From: CAIJXO01 sp964485905 | GTDB lineage: Bacteria > Patescibacteriota > Minisyncoccia > Phycocordibacterales > GWA1-40-21 | Assembly: GCA_964485905.1 (NCBI GenBank) | Contig: CAZAJY010000002.1 | Coordinates: 1-47,281, forward strand | Length of the DNA: 47,281 nucleotides | Direction: 5' to 3' | In this document: positions 16,331 through 25,292 of the stretch, piece by piece | How positions within the stretch are numbered: the stretch's first letter is position 1 | How the letters are laid out: each line of letters begins with the position of its first letter | Made by a program: the position numbers and the translations under genes | Notes under the pieces: generated by a model | Told to the model about the DNA's origin: nothing | Database searches by the model: none | What the model saw: the letters and a program-made list of their open reading frames with translations, nothing else

Positions 16331-18088
16331 ATGAATATCTTCTTTAAAAAATCTATTTTAGTGACCTTGGCCGTTTTACTAATATTTTTTAGTTCATTTT
16401 TAGCAAAAGTTCAAAAGGCGGTCGCAGATGTTCCAGTTATAGCGCCTGCAACTGATGCTTTAATGGGACAAGATGCGGTACAACAAGGAGCGCAAACAGA
16501 AACCCAGTTACAAACCACAGCCGCTGAGACAGGTGTCATACCTAGCGTCGCCCAAAAAGAGTGGGTTTGGGACGGAATCGCTTATGGTGCGGCAAAAGTT
16601 TTAATCCACAATCTGAGCCAAAGTCTTATTGAATGGATTCAAAGTGGTTTTGAGGGCAGTCCATCTTTTATACAAAATTCACAAAGTTTTATGAATACTG
16701 TCGCTGATCAAGCGATCGGTAATTTTATTTTTGGAAGTCCTTTAAAATTTCTTTGTAGTCCATTCAAATTACAGCTTCAGATAGCTTTAGGCACCGCCTA
16801 TTCAGTCCCTGACGATATTAAATGTACCCTAACTGATATCACCAACAACTATAATAATTTTATGGGGGGAGACTTCATTGGTGGTGGTGGTTGGAATACT
16901 TGGTTAGAAGTGACCACCCAACCCCAAAATAATTTTCTCGGAGCGATGTTAATTGCTCAAGCCGATTTAGATGAAGAATTAAAGAAAAAGATAGATGAAA
17001 AAAATCAAGAATTAAGTTGGGGCGAGGGCTTTTTGTCATCTAAAAACTGCACTCGGGTTATAAAAGACACAAAGGGAAACGTAGTGAGTACAGAAAACTA
17101 TACCGGGGATCCATCGTTACATTCGACACCAACTTCCTACGACGCGAGACACGACAGTAATGGTCAATGGGTTGGTAGCCAAGAAGAAACTTGTAGTATT
17201 AGTTCTCCCGGGACCTTAGCTAATGCCGAACTTAAAAAAGTTTTTGGTAGTGAAATTGACCAACTCGGTTTAGCCGATGAATTTAATGAAATTGTCGCAG
17301 CTTCCATCAATCAGCTATTAACAATGGCAATGATAAAAGATGGGGTATCAGGAATGGACGCTTCAAAGTGGGCAAATAGTAAGGCCGCCTATGACTGCCA
17401 AAACCAAATGATTAATGACGTTAAAAACAGATTGGCTTCGGCTAATAATAACAATTACAGTTTAAATATCGCTAATTTAGATTTTAAAAACTGCTCGGCC
17501 GCTGGCGCCATTACTTTTGGTAACCCGATAGCCGTCAATAACCCCAACCGTCAAAATCCAACCCAAAATCAAACTGCTTCTATCGAAAGTGCCCGATCAT
17601 CCTTACTCTCAGAAATTGACAATGCTTTGGGAATAGAAAATGGTTATGCCAATGCTTATAATGATATCGTCAATACCATTACCGAAACCATCGGACGGCT
17701 GAATGATGTGATTGCCTGTTTCAATAATTTAAATGCTAATACTAACTTAAAAAGTCCCAGCATCAGTTCTGCCACAGCCATGAAAAATTCCACCGCAAAC
17801 TATCTCAATAATGCCCAGACAGAACAAGCAGTAGCGGAAGCCAATATTGATGCTCTGGAAGGAATTATTACACAATATAATATCAATACCACCACTTCAT
17901 TAAACGAAGTTCGTGCTGGGAATAATGCCCTACTCGCCCTGTCGCCAACCCTACATACCAGTCTTGATTTACTATCAGCCCAAATGGAAAGTGAGATCAC
18001 GGTTGAGATGATTGAAAGCGCTGATGATACGATAGGTACACTAGAAAGAACCTGTTCAAGTTATACAATGACTTATGGCACGAGGTAG
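16331..18088 (+). CDS. Secreted/membrane protein of the secretion cluster
   Basis: 585 residues from the ATG at 16331; an earlier in-frame ATG (16289) lies inside the previous gene and in front of a proper signal sequence, so it was rejected. The N-terminus is a signal peptide or anchor (SILVTLAVLLIFFSSFLAKV then AVADVP). The rest is Asn/Gln-rich, with paired cysteines scattered (for example near LCSPF, DIKCTL, SKNCTR, EETCS) and long helices toward the C-terminus. Proteins like this are usual neighbours of the CPR VirB4/VirB6 genes, but I recognise no domain. A weak hairpin follows the gene. Confidence 0.75.
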   Translation: MNIFFKKSILVTLAVLLIFFSSFLAKVQKAVADVPVIAPATDALMGQDAVQQGAQTETQLQTTAAETGVIPSVAQKEWVWDGIAYGAAKVLIHNLSQSLIEWIQSGFEGSPSFIQNSQSFMNTVADQAIGNFIFGSPLKFLCSPFKLQLQIALGTAYSVPDDIKCTLTDITNNYNNFMGGDFIGGGGWNTWLEVTTQPQNNFLGAMLIAQADLDEELKKKIDEKNQELSWGEGFLSSKNCTRVIKDTKGNVVSTENYTGDPSLHSTPTSYDARHDSNGQWVGSQEETCSISSPGTLANAELKKVFGSEIDQLGLADEFNEIVAASINQLLTMAMIKDGVSGMDASKWANSKAAYDCQNQMINDVKNRLASANNNNYSLNIANLDFKNCSAAGAITFGNPIAVNNPNRQNPTQNQTASIESARSSLLSEIDNALGIENGYANAYNDIVNTITETIGRLNDVIACFNNLNANTNLKSPSISSATAMKNSTANYLNNAQTEQAVAEANIDALEGIITQYNINTTTSLNEVRAGNNALLALSPTLHTSLDLLSAQMESEITVEMIESADDTIGTLERTCSSYTMTYGTR

Positions 18089-18102
18089 ATTTAGCTCATA
18101 AT

Positions 18103-18136
18103 CGTGAAAATCCTCTCTTTTTTATAGTTTTTCACG
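18103..18136 (+). terminator. Hairpin after the 585-residue protein gene
   Basis: CGTGAAAA (18103-18110) and TTTTCACG (18129-18136) pair around an 18-nt loop containing a T-run. It separates the upstream genes from the ATPase gene with its own promoter. Confidence 0.45.
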
Positions 18137-18142
18137 CTTATG

Positions 18143-18170
18143 TTGACAATCAAAACTAGAGGTATATAAT
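18143..18170 (+). promoter_or_regulatory. Consensus sigma70-type promoter
   Basis: TTGACA (18143-18148), 16-nt spacer, TATAAT (18165-18170): the best full match to the housekeeping consensus in the window. A second, extended -10 (TGT-TATAAA, 18192-18200) lies 10 nt before the ATG at 18211 and could give a leaderless transcript. Confidence 0.75.
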
Positions 18171-18210
18171 AAACGTAATCGTAATTGCATTTGTTATAAA
18201 TAACTAAAAT

Positions 18211-19344
18211 ATGCTTATATTCCAACGCGAAAACTATGTACCAATTTTGCAAAAATTGTTTAAAAACAAAATTATTATTATTTACGGACCAAGGCAAGCG
18301 GGAAAGACAACTTTGTGTAAAGAAATTCAAAAGAAATATCCAGATAGTAAAATATTAACCTGCGACGACCCAAATATAGCCAATAATTTAGAGCCAAAAT
18401 CAGTGGAAGAAATCCTAAAGTATTTTGACAATAAAAAACTAATTATCATTGATGAGGCCCAAAGAGTAGAAAATATTGGCTTAACATTAAAATTACTAGT
18501 TGACGCCCACCCGGAAATTCAAATCATCGCCACGGGGTCATCATCTTTTGACTTAGCCAATAAAGTAAACGAGCCATTGACGGGAAGAAACTGGAAATTT
18601 TATCTTTTCCCTTTATCACTCAAAGAGTTATCTGTAACTTACGGTGCAGAACTTAAAAGCAAGTTAGAGGATCTACTAATTTTTGGTTCGTATCCAGAAA
18701 TTGTATCCGCACAAGAAAACAAGAAAGAAATATTGAAAAATCTAGCCAGTGATTATTTATACAAAGATTTGCTTTCTTATGAAGGGATAAGAAAACCAAG
18801 AACTTTATTTGATTTGCTCAGATTGCTAGCCCTAAATGTCGGAAATGAAGTTTCCTATAGTAAAATTGCCAGTGATCTATCAATCAGTAGAGAGACGGTT
18901 CGCTCATATATTGGAATATTAGAACAGGCCTTTATTATTTTTACCCTGCCGCCACTCCATAAACATAAAAGTAAAGAAATAAGTCGACTTAATAAAATAT
19001 ATTTTTACGACAACGGTATCAGAAACGCCCTTTTAGATAGTTTTAAACAACTTGAAAAAAGAAATGACGTTGGGGCTTTGTTTGAGAATTTCTTTATGTC
19101 AGAAAAAATGAAACAACATTATTACAGAAATTCTGAAAATAAGATGTACTTTTGGCGTACCAAACAAGGCCAAGAGATAGATTTAGTAGAGGAATATCGG
19201 GGTGGAGAAGAATATAAAATATTTGAATGTAAGTGGCAAGATAGGGCATCAAAAATTCCACCCATGTGGCAAAAAGAATACCGAAACTTTGAAATGAAGT
19301 TAGTTCACAAAGATAATTTACTAGATTATTTTCTAAGCCTGTAA
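18211..19344 (+). CDS. AAA_14/DUF4143 family ATPase
   Basis: 377 residues. The N-terminal AAA domain has Walker A GPRQAGKT (26-33), Walker B KLIIIDEAQ (about 85-93) and the ATGSSSFDL sensor segment; the C-terminal half is the DUF4143 region, with a winged-helix-like part (SYSKIASDLSISRETVRSYI) and a final restriction-endonuclease-like fold signature (FWRTKQGQEIDLVEEY ... FECKW). The pattern D-x(n)-ExK there resembles PD-(D/E)XK nucleases. Families like this are common, mobile, and mostly of unknown function. It interrupts the secretion cluster with its own strong promoter, so it is probably a later arrival and not part of the apparatus. Confidence 0.88.
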   Translation: MLIFQRENYVPILQKLFKNKIIIIYGPRQAGKTTLCKEIQKKYPDSKILTCDDPNIANNLEPKSVEEILKYFDNKKLIIIDEAQRVENIGLTLKLLVDAHPEIQIIATGSSSFDLANKVNEPLTGRNWKFYLFPLSLKELSVTYGAELKSKLEDLLIFGSYPEIVSAQENKKEILKNLASDYLYKDLLSYEGIRKPRTLFDLLRLLALNVGNEVSYSKIASDLSISRETVRSYIGILEQAFIIFTLPPLHKHKSKEISRLNKIYFYDNGIRNALLDSFKQLEKRNDVGALFENFFMSEKMKQHYYRNSENKMYFWRTKQGQEIDLVEEYRGGEEYKIFECKWQDRASKIPPMWQKEYRNFEMKLVHKDNLLDYFLSL

Positions 19345-19370
19345 AATAGATGTTATAAAAATGATATTTA

Positions 19371-19379
19371 TGGTAAAAT
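19371..19379 (+). promoter_or_regulatory. Extended -10 box before the VirB6-like gene
   Basis: TGG-TAAAAT, 11 nt before the ATG at 19391. It would restart transcription of the secretion cluster downstream of the inserted ATPase gene. Confidence 0.45.
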
Positions 19380-19390
19380 ACAGCTAACAA

Positions 19391-21652
19391 ATGAACCGTC
19401 TTTCAAAAAAAATAATATTAATTTCCCTCCTCACGGTTTTTCTACTGGGGGGAATTGGGTGGAGAGTAAAAAATATTGAAGCAAAACCCTTAACCGGTCT
19501 CACACAAGCCCAAACTGATGCCGTCTATAAAGCTTGCCCAATAACAGCACCTGATTATAGCGCCTGCGTAAAACGTACGGCAGACGCAATGAGGGCGGGA
19601 GTTCCTACAAACACGGCGGTGACAAATGAGCGAGCATCACAAGGGTTAATAACCCCGCCAACAACCAGTAAAGCTGACGAAGCCTGTCCAAAAACAATGA
19701 GTCAAGCCGAAAGATCAGCCTGCCTTAAAACATATAGCGAAAACGCTGCGGCTGTCTCCGCACTCGAAACAGCTAATGCAAATTTTTATGATGGTATTAT
19801 CAATGGTCTTAATTTTATAAAAGATGGACCAGTTAAAATCGCCACCGCGATTGTTGGTAGCTTCTTACAATTTATTATTATTCCAGTACTCGGAACGATA
19901 TTAAGGATCGTAGCAGCATGTTTAGATTTAGCAATTCAATCTACACTAAATTCGACCAAACTGACCGATGTTAGTGGCTCTATTGTAACAATTTGGGCTC
20001 TTGTAAGAGATATATTTAATATTACTTTTATTTTTATTTTGTTATATACAGCTATAAAGATGATTATTGGTTCAGTTGATGCTAATACCAAAAAGATGAT
20101 TGCCAATGTGGTTATTGCTGCTTTACTGATAAACTTTAGCTTATTTATTACTAGAATTTTGATTGACGCTGGAAATATCTTAGCTACTAATTTATACAAC
20201 TTAGCTACTAATAGCGGAGCTAATTCGATCTCTAGTCTAATATCAAATCAACTTGGCTTAGGTCTCTTTTGGGCTTCTACAAAAGTTGCGAGTGTATTTG
20301 AAACAGCTTTCTTTATTATCTCCGCTTTACAACTTTTAACTATATTAATTGCAATTATCACCTTATCTTATATTACAGCATTAATATTAATTAGAAATGT
20401 AATGTTAATTTTTCTTATGGCCCTATCTCCAATTGGTTTTATGGGGGGTGTCATACCTAAATTTGAAGAATACTCCAAAATGTGGCGAGAAAATCTTTAC
20501 GGACAAATTTTTATTGCTCCAATTTTTTTACTTCTTTTTTATTTAATTACAATAATTGGGACTAGGTTAACGCCAACTGGAGTTACTGATAAATTACTAA
20601 CTGACACTGACAAATATAAAGCATATTTTCAATATATAATGGTAATTATTCTACTTTTTGCAGCAGTAAAAATAACTAAAAAAATGAGTGGGGTTGTTGG
20701 TGCTGTGGTTGAAAAAGTTGGTATGGCTGCAGCGGGAATAGCTTTGGGGGCAGCAACGGGTGGAGCGGCATTTGTTGGTCGTGCCACATTAGGAAAAGCA
20801 GCCGCTTCGCTCGGTGAAAATAAATTCTTATTAGACAAATCTAAGGAGGGTGGTGTTCGTGGTATAGCCGCTAGAATGGCGCTTAGATCTTCTGGGCAAG
20901 TATCTAAAGCAAGCTTTGATGCTAGAAACACAGAAACGTTTAAGAAGACAACGGGGGCTGTGGGAGATTACACTGGACTTAAAGTTGATTATAGTCAAGG
21001 TCTAGCTGTCCAAAAAGGTGGCTATGCTGGCTTTATAGAAGCAAAACAAAAGAGGGCAGAGGAGAACGTCAAGATGCTTGGACAAACTAACGCTGAAAAG
21101 GAAGCTGAGAGTAAATTAAAAATGTTCGGGGAAAGAGCAAAATTACAAGCAGAGCAAACAGCAAGAGAGACCGAACGAAAACAAGCAGAGAAAGCAATTG
21201 AATCTCTTGAAGCTGAACAGGCTAAGAGCGGTGGTAAAATAAATAATTCAGACAAGGTATTCTCTTTGCAAGAAAAAATAAATAGGATAACAGAAAGAGA
21301 TGCAGAAATAAAGAAGAGCGTTGGTAAGATTGAAGAAAATTATCAAGCAAGTTTTGAAGAAGATATCACAAAATTAACAAAAGCTGATACAAATAACCTA
21401 GAAAAGATGATGAAAGCGGCCCAGAGAAGACAATTAGATTATGTTTCTAACTACAAAAAAACAATTAGAGGGCAGTTCGAGGGCCTATCTATGAATTTGG
21501 CCGAAAAGAAAAAAGTTGCTCAAAAATTAAGAGGGGATATACTAAAAACAGAAACTGATATAGATAAAATTATTAAGGGTGTAACCTCCAAATCATCCGG
21601 AGCAACCCCACCACCAGCATCTGGCGGGACACCTCCTCCGGGAACCCCATAA
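19391..21652 (+). CDS. VirB6/TrbL-like polytopic membrane protein
   Basis: 753 residues. After an N-terminal hydrophobic signal (about 8-24) and a 110-residue outer region with four paired cysteines, there are about seven transmembrane segments between residues 145 and 460 (for example NITFIFILLYTAIKMIIG, LLTILIAIITLSYITALILI). A glycine/alanine-rich hydrophobic stretch follows (about 430-455), then a charged coiled-coil tail (about 540-735) and a Pro/Gly C-terminus. VirB6/TrbL proteins form the inner-membrane channel of type IV secretion systems. Assignment rests on topology and on neighbours PrgI and VirB4, as sequence similarity in this family is low. Confidence 0.75.
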   Translation: MNRLSKKIILISLLTVFLLGGIGWRVKNIEAKPLTGLTQAQTDAVYKACPITAPDYSACVKRTADAMRAGVPTNTAVTNERASQGLITPPTTSKADEACPKTMSQAERSACLKTYSENAAAVSALETANANFYDGIINGLNFIKDGPVKIATAIVGSFLQFIIIPVLGTILRIVAACLDLAIQSTLNSTKLTDVSGSIVTIWALVRDIFNITFIFILLYTAIKMIIGSVDANTKKMIANVVIAALLINFSLFITRILIDAGNILATNLYNLATNSGANSISSLISNQLGLGLFWASTKVASVFETAFFIISALQLLTILIAIITLSYITALILIRNVMLIFLMALSPIGFMGGVIPKFEEYSKMWRENLYGQIFIAPIFLLLFYLITIIGTRLTPTGVTDKLLTDTDKYKAYFQYIMVIILLFAAVKITKKMSGVVGAVVEKVGMAAAGIALGAATGGAAFVGRATLGKAAASLGENKFLLDKSKEGGVRGIAARMALRSSGQVSKASFDARNTETFKKTTGAVGDYTGLKVDYSQGLAVQKGGYAGFIEAKQKRAEENVKMLGQTNAEKEAESKLKMFGERAKLQAEQTARETERKQAEKAIESLEAEQAKSGGKINNSDKVFSLQEKINRITERDAEIKKSVGKIEENYQASFEEDITKLTKADTNNLEKMMKAAQRRQLDYVSNYKKTIRGQFEGLSMNLAEKKKVAQKLRGDILKTETDIDKIIKGVTSKSSGATPPPASGGTPPPGTP

Positions 21653-21662
21653 AATAAATTAA

Positions 21663-21668
21663 TATAAT
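21663..21668 (+). promoter_or_regulatory. -10 box before a GTG start
   Basis: TATAAT ends 6 nt before the GTG at 21675, consistent with a leaderless transcript that starts with GTG. Confidence 0.45.
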
Positions 21669-21674
21669 AAAACC

Positions 21675-22313
21675 GTGGATAATGAAACACAAAAAATAAT
21701 AGAGGAACAATTGAAGCAATTACCGGCTGATGTAAAAGCGGCGATTATTTCGGTGGATTATAAAACCAAACTTCAAGAAATTACTCAGCGACAAAAATTG
21801 ATGATTGATCAGGCGGGGAAATTGGAGATGGAGACAACTTTAGTGATGATTGGCTTGGAACCATTAGCTGATTTCATTAGTAATTTGCAAAGAGAGTTAA
21901 ATTTAACCGAAGTCCGGGCGAAAGAAGTCGCTTTGGATGTCAGTGAAAATATCTTCAAAGCTATCAGAGATTCCCTGCAAAAAATGAATGAGGCGGTGGA
22001 AGAAAAACCAGCCCTTGTTCCCGTCGAACCGGATTTGAATCGAGAGCAAATTCTGAACGAAATCGAAAATCCGGCTCCACTTCGCCCAAATTCTACAATG
22101 CCAGTCCCAAATTCCCAATCTACAACGATAGAAGTAAGGCCAACGCAGGAAGTAGAAATAAAACCAGTTCAAAATCTTATGGAAACTAAAATGTCAGACA
22201 TTACGATTACGACTAAACAAATTATTGACGCCAAAACAGAAAATAAGTTACCTGAAATAGAGAAAAAGAGACCAACTAGTGGCGTTGACCCATATCGTGA
22301 ACCTTTAGCCTAA
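21675..22313 (+). CDS. Soluble coiled-coil protein of the secretion cluster
   Basis: 212 residues from a GTG start. No signal peptide or membrane segment. The first 110 residues are strongly helical and charged, the rest is a proline-rich, probably disordered tail (residues about 115-212). It lies between the VirB6-like gene and PrgI with 8 nt to the latter, so it is likely translated together with it. No family recognised; a cytoplasmic accessory role is inference. Confidence 0.7.
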   Translation: MDNETQKIIEEQLKQLPADVKAAIISVDYKTKLQEITQRQKLMIDQAGKLEMETTLVMIGLEPLADFISNLQRELNLTEVRAKEVALDVSENIFKAIRDSLQKMNEAVEEKPALVPVEPDLNREQILNEIENPAPLRPNSTMPVPNSQSTTIEVRPTQEVEIKPVQNLMETKMSDITITTKQIIDAKTENKLPEIEKKRPTSGVDPYREPLA

Positions 22314-22321
22314 CACCTATC

Positions 22322-22753
22322 ATGCGATTCCAAGTACCACAATTTATTGAAATAGAGGACAAAATTTTTGGTCCTCTAACAATTAAGCAATTTATCTATA
22401 TTGCCGGTGGTATTGGTTTGTCTTTTATTATCTTTCGCTTTTTACCACTAATTATTACTATTCCTTTAGCTATAATTATTCTGATTTTCTCTTTTGCTTT
22501 AGCTTTCTATCAAATCAATAATAAACCCTTAATTTATGTTATTCAAAGTGCGGTTGGTTATTTTTTCTCTAATAAATTATATCTCTGGCAAAAGAAAGAT
22601 AAGTCTATGACTCAAAATAAAAAAGTTTCTAATGTTATAGCTAATCAACCGCCCGTTTATGTCCCCAAACTATCAGATAGCAAACTCCATGATTTGACTT
22701 GGAGCTTAGACATTAAGGAAAGTCTAAATCCAGTAACAAAAGAAGATAAGTAG
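22322..22753 (+). CDS. PrgI family protein (VirB3-like)
   Basis: 143 residues. The N-terminus FQVPQFIEIEDKIFGPLTIK followed by two closely spaced transmembrane segments (about 25-40 and 45-62) is the characteristic PrgI pattern. PrgI proteins are the Gram-positive equivalents of VirB3 and associate with the VirB4 ATPase at the inner membrane. The C-terminal 50 residues are soluble. It stands directly upstream of the VirB4 genes. Confidence 0.88.
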   Translation: MRFQVPQFIEIEDKIFGPLTIKQFIYIAGGIGLSFIIFRFLPLIITIPLAIIILIFSFALAFYQINNKPLIYVIQSAVGYFFSNKLYLWQKKDKSMTQNKKVSNVIANQPPVYVPKLSDSKLHDLTWSLDIKESLNPVTKEDK

Positions 22754-22796
22754 CTAATTAGCTTGTAGCTTTTTAGGAGAAAAACACAAAATACGA

Positions 22797-22802
22797 TATA
22801 AT
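22797..22802 (+). promoter_or_regulatory. -10 box before virB4 N-terminal gene
   Basis: TATAAT, 8 nt before the ATG at 22811; leaderless arrangement. Confidence 0.5.
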
Positions 22803-22810
22803 AAACAAAT

Positions 22811-23446
22811 ATGTTAGCCGCAAAAACAACCCAAGAATTCGTCCCCGTAAAAGAAGTGCGTGATGGGGTGATTATTATGAAAGATGGCTCAATGCGATCG
22901 GTTATTTTATCTTCCTCCCTAAACTTTGCCTTAAAGTCAACCAGCGAACAAGAAGCAATTATTTTCCAATTTCAAAATATGATTAATTCTTTGGACTTTT
23001 CAATCCAAATCTCCATACAAAGTAGGGAATTGGATATTCGGCCTTATTTAGCGACTCTCGAAAAAAGATCGGAGGAGCAATTAAATGATTTATTGAAAAT
23101 TCAAATAAATGAATATATTCAATTCGTAAAAAACTTTACTGAAACACAGAATATTATGTCTAAAGCCTTTTTTGTAATTGTGCCGTTTACTCCAACATTG
23201 TTAAATTCTAAAAGCAATAGTGGTATAGCTAAATTTCTACCAAACGCTAATAAAAAAGAAACCCCAGCTGTCAAAAATGATAATTTTGAAGAAAACCGCA
23301 CGCAATTAGAACAAAGAGTGTCAGTGGTACAGCAAGGTTTAATGCGTTGTGGTATTAAAAGTGTCAGTTTAGGAACAGAAGAAACAATTGAACTCTTTTA
23401 TAAATTATTTAATCCGGGTGATAGTGAAAAACCAATTAAAATTTAA
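22811..23446 (+). CDS. VirB4 N-terminal domain encoded as a separate gene
   Basis: 211 residues corresponding to the N-terminal half of VirB4/TraC-type proteins (VKEVRDGVIIMKDGSMRSVI, then the ELDIRPYLATLEKRSEEQ segment). It contains no ATPase motif. The gene ends with TAA 6 nt before the ATG of the ATPase gene, in the same reading frame (both start at positions equal modulo 3 to each other after the intergenic codon), and neither has a damaged end, so this looks like a stable split rather than a sequencing error. The two products probably assemble into one functional VirB4. Confidence 0.75.
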   Translation: MLAAKTTQEFVPVKEVRDGVIIMKDGSMRSVILSSSLNFALKSTSEQEAIIFQFQNMINSLDFSIQISIQSRELDIRPYLATLEKRSEEQLNDLLKIQINEYIQFVKNFTETQNIMSKAFFVIVPFTPTLLNSKSNSGIAKFLPNANKKETPAVKNDNFEENRTQLEQRVSVVQQGLMRCGIKSVSLGTEETIELFYKLFNPGDSEKPIKI

Positions 23447-23452
23447 AATAAA

Positions 23453-25285
23453 ATGGGAATATTTGATTTTTTAAAAAAGAAAAATGACGCTAATAAAAAA
23501 GATGAACTAACATCTTTCTTACCGCAGGAAATATATGATACTGGTGTTTTGGAATTACAAGATATTATTGCTCCGTCTGCTCTTAAAATTACTCCAAATC
23601 AAATAAATTTGGGGGATAAGATTGCTAAAACTTTTTTCATCATTTCTTATCCACGTTTTCTCACTGAAAGTTGGTTTGCCCCAATTATAAATTTAGATAA
23701 AATTTTTAATATCTCTATTTTTATTCACCCAATTGAAACGGCTAAAGTTCTCCGTCAATTTCAGAGAAAAGTGGCGGAAGTGCAGAGCCAAATCAATGAA
23801 CGCTCAAATAAAGGCTTGATTCGGGACCCAATTTTGGATACCGCTTTTCAAGATCTGGAATCTTTACGTGATAATTTACAACAAGCCCAAGAAAAACTTT
23901 TTGACGTTGGTGTTTATTTAACAATTTATGGTGATAATGAGGATGAATTAAATAAATTAGAGTCAGAAATAAAATCTATTCTGGAGTCTAAGCTGGTTTA
24001 TTTAAAACCAGCACTTTTCCAGCAAGAACAAGGTTATAAAAGCATTCTGCCAACCGCTAATGATGAATTAGGAATTCATTCTAAATTAAATTCTTCACCC
24101 CTTTCAAGTATTTTCCCTTTTGTTTCTTTTGATTTAACTTCTGACAAAGGAATTCTTTATGGTATTAATCGTCATAATGGGGGACTGGTATTATTTGATC
24201 GTTTTTCTTTAGATAACTATAATTCAGTTACCTTCGCTAAATCTGGTTCAGGAAAAAGTTATCAAACGAAACTAGAAATTCTACGCTCTCTAATGTTCGA
24301 TGTTGATGTTATTGTTATTGATCCAGAAAAAGAATATCAATTTCTATCGGAAGCCGTTGGTGGAAAAAACTTTGATATTTCTCTAAACTCCAATAACCAT
24401 ATTAATCCTTTTGATTTGCCTATGCCCCGGGAAGATGAGTCCCCAGTTGATGTCTTACGATCTAACATTATTAACTTAGTTGGTTTATTCCGAATTATGT
24501 TTGGTGGGCTAACACCAGAAGAAGACGCGATTATCGATCGTGCGGTCAGCGAAACCTATGCTCTAAAAGATATCACTCCGGAATCAGATTTCTCCAATTT
24601 GGAACCACCACTATTATCTGACTTTGAATTGGTTCTCTCGGGAATGGAGGGGGCGGAAGGTTTGGTCCAAAAATTATCGAAATATACCCGTGGTTCTTGG
24701 GCTGGTTTCATCAACCGACCAACCAATGTTGATATTAATGCTAAATTTATTGTTTTCTCTATCCGCGATATGGAAGATGACCTTAAACCCGTCGCCATGT
24801 ATATTATTACTCATTATATCTGGACCGCGATTAGAAAAGAGTTAAAGAAACGACTTTTGATAATTGATGAAGCTTGGTGGATGATGAAAAGTGAAGATAC
24901 GGCCTCTTTCTTGTTCAGTATGGCCAAAAGAGGAAGAAAATATTTCCTTGGTCTTGCCACTATTACCCAAGATGTAGATGATTTCATTAAATCACCTTAT
25001 GGTTTACCAATTGTCACCAACTCATCTATCCAAATTCTCTTAAAACAAAGCCCATCAACAGTAGATAACTTACAGAAAATATTTAATTTGACTGATGAAG
25101 AAAAGTTCTTGCTTCTAGAGTCTGATGTGGGGGAGGGGCTATTCTTTGTTGGCCAAAAACACGTGGCAATTAAAGTTATTGCATCCTACACCGAAGATCA
25201 AATTATTACTTCCGACCCATCACAATTGTTAGCAATAAAACGGGCGCGAACGGAGTTGGATTCTCAAAGCTCTTCTGTGGTATAA
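23453..25285 (+). CDS. virB4: VirB4/TraC-type secretion ATPase, catalytic part
   Basis: 610 residues of a HerA/FtsK-superfamily ATPase. Walker A SGSGKS is at 264-269 and Walker B LLIIDEAW with Asp472-Glu473; DVIVIDPEKEYQFL and ATITQDVDDF (arginine-finger/sensor region) are also typical of VirB4. VirB4 powers pilus assembly and substrate transfer in type IV secretion. The short N-terminal part (1-40) has a lysine-rich start that would associate with the previous gene product. The cluster lacks VirB8-VirB10 and any VirD4 coupling protein in this window, so a reduced machine, perhaps for DNA uptake or a surface filament, is the simplest reading. Confidence 0.92.
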   Translation: MGIFDFLKKKNDANKKDELTSFLPQEIYDTGVLELQDIIAPSALKITPNQINLGDKIAKTFFIISYPRFLTESWFAPIINLDKIFNISIFIHPIETAKVLRQFQRKVAEVQSQINERSNKGLIRDPILDTAFQDLESLRDNLQQAQEKLFDVGVYLTIYGDNEDELNKLESEIKSILESKLVYLKPALFQQEQGYKSILPTANDELGIHSKLNSSPLSSIFPFVSFDLTSDKGILYGINRHNGGLVLFDRFSLDNYNSVTFAKSGSGKSYQTKLEILRSLMFDVDVIVIDPEKEYQFLSEAVGGKNFDISLNSNNHINPFDLPMPREDESPVDVLRSNIINLVGLFRIMFGGLTPEEDAIIDRAVSETYALKDITPESDFSNLEPPLLSDFELVLSGMEGAEGLVQKLSKYTRGSWAGFINRPTNVDINAKFIVFSIRDMEDDLKPVAMYIITHYIWTAIRKELKKRLLIIDEAWWMMKSEDTASFLFSMAKRGRKYFLGLATITQDVDDFIKSPYGLPIVTNSSIQILLKQSPSTVDNLQKIFNLTDEEKFLLLESDVGEGLFFVGQKHVAIKVIASYTEDQIITSDPSQLLAIKRARTELDSQSSSVV

Positions 25286-25286
25286 T
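25278..25286 (+). promoter_or_regulatory. Extended -10 box across the virB4 stop codon
   Basis: TGG-TATAAT, 6 nt before the ATG at 25293; the box includes the last codon and stop of virB4. Confidence 0.55.
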
Positions 25287-25292
25287 ATTAGT

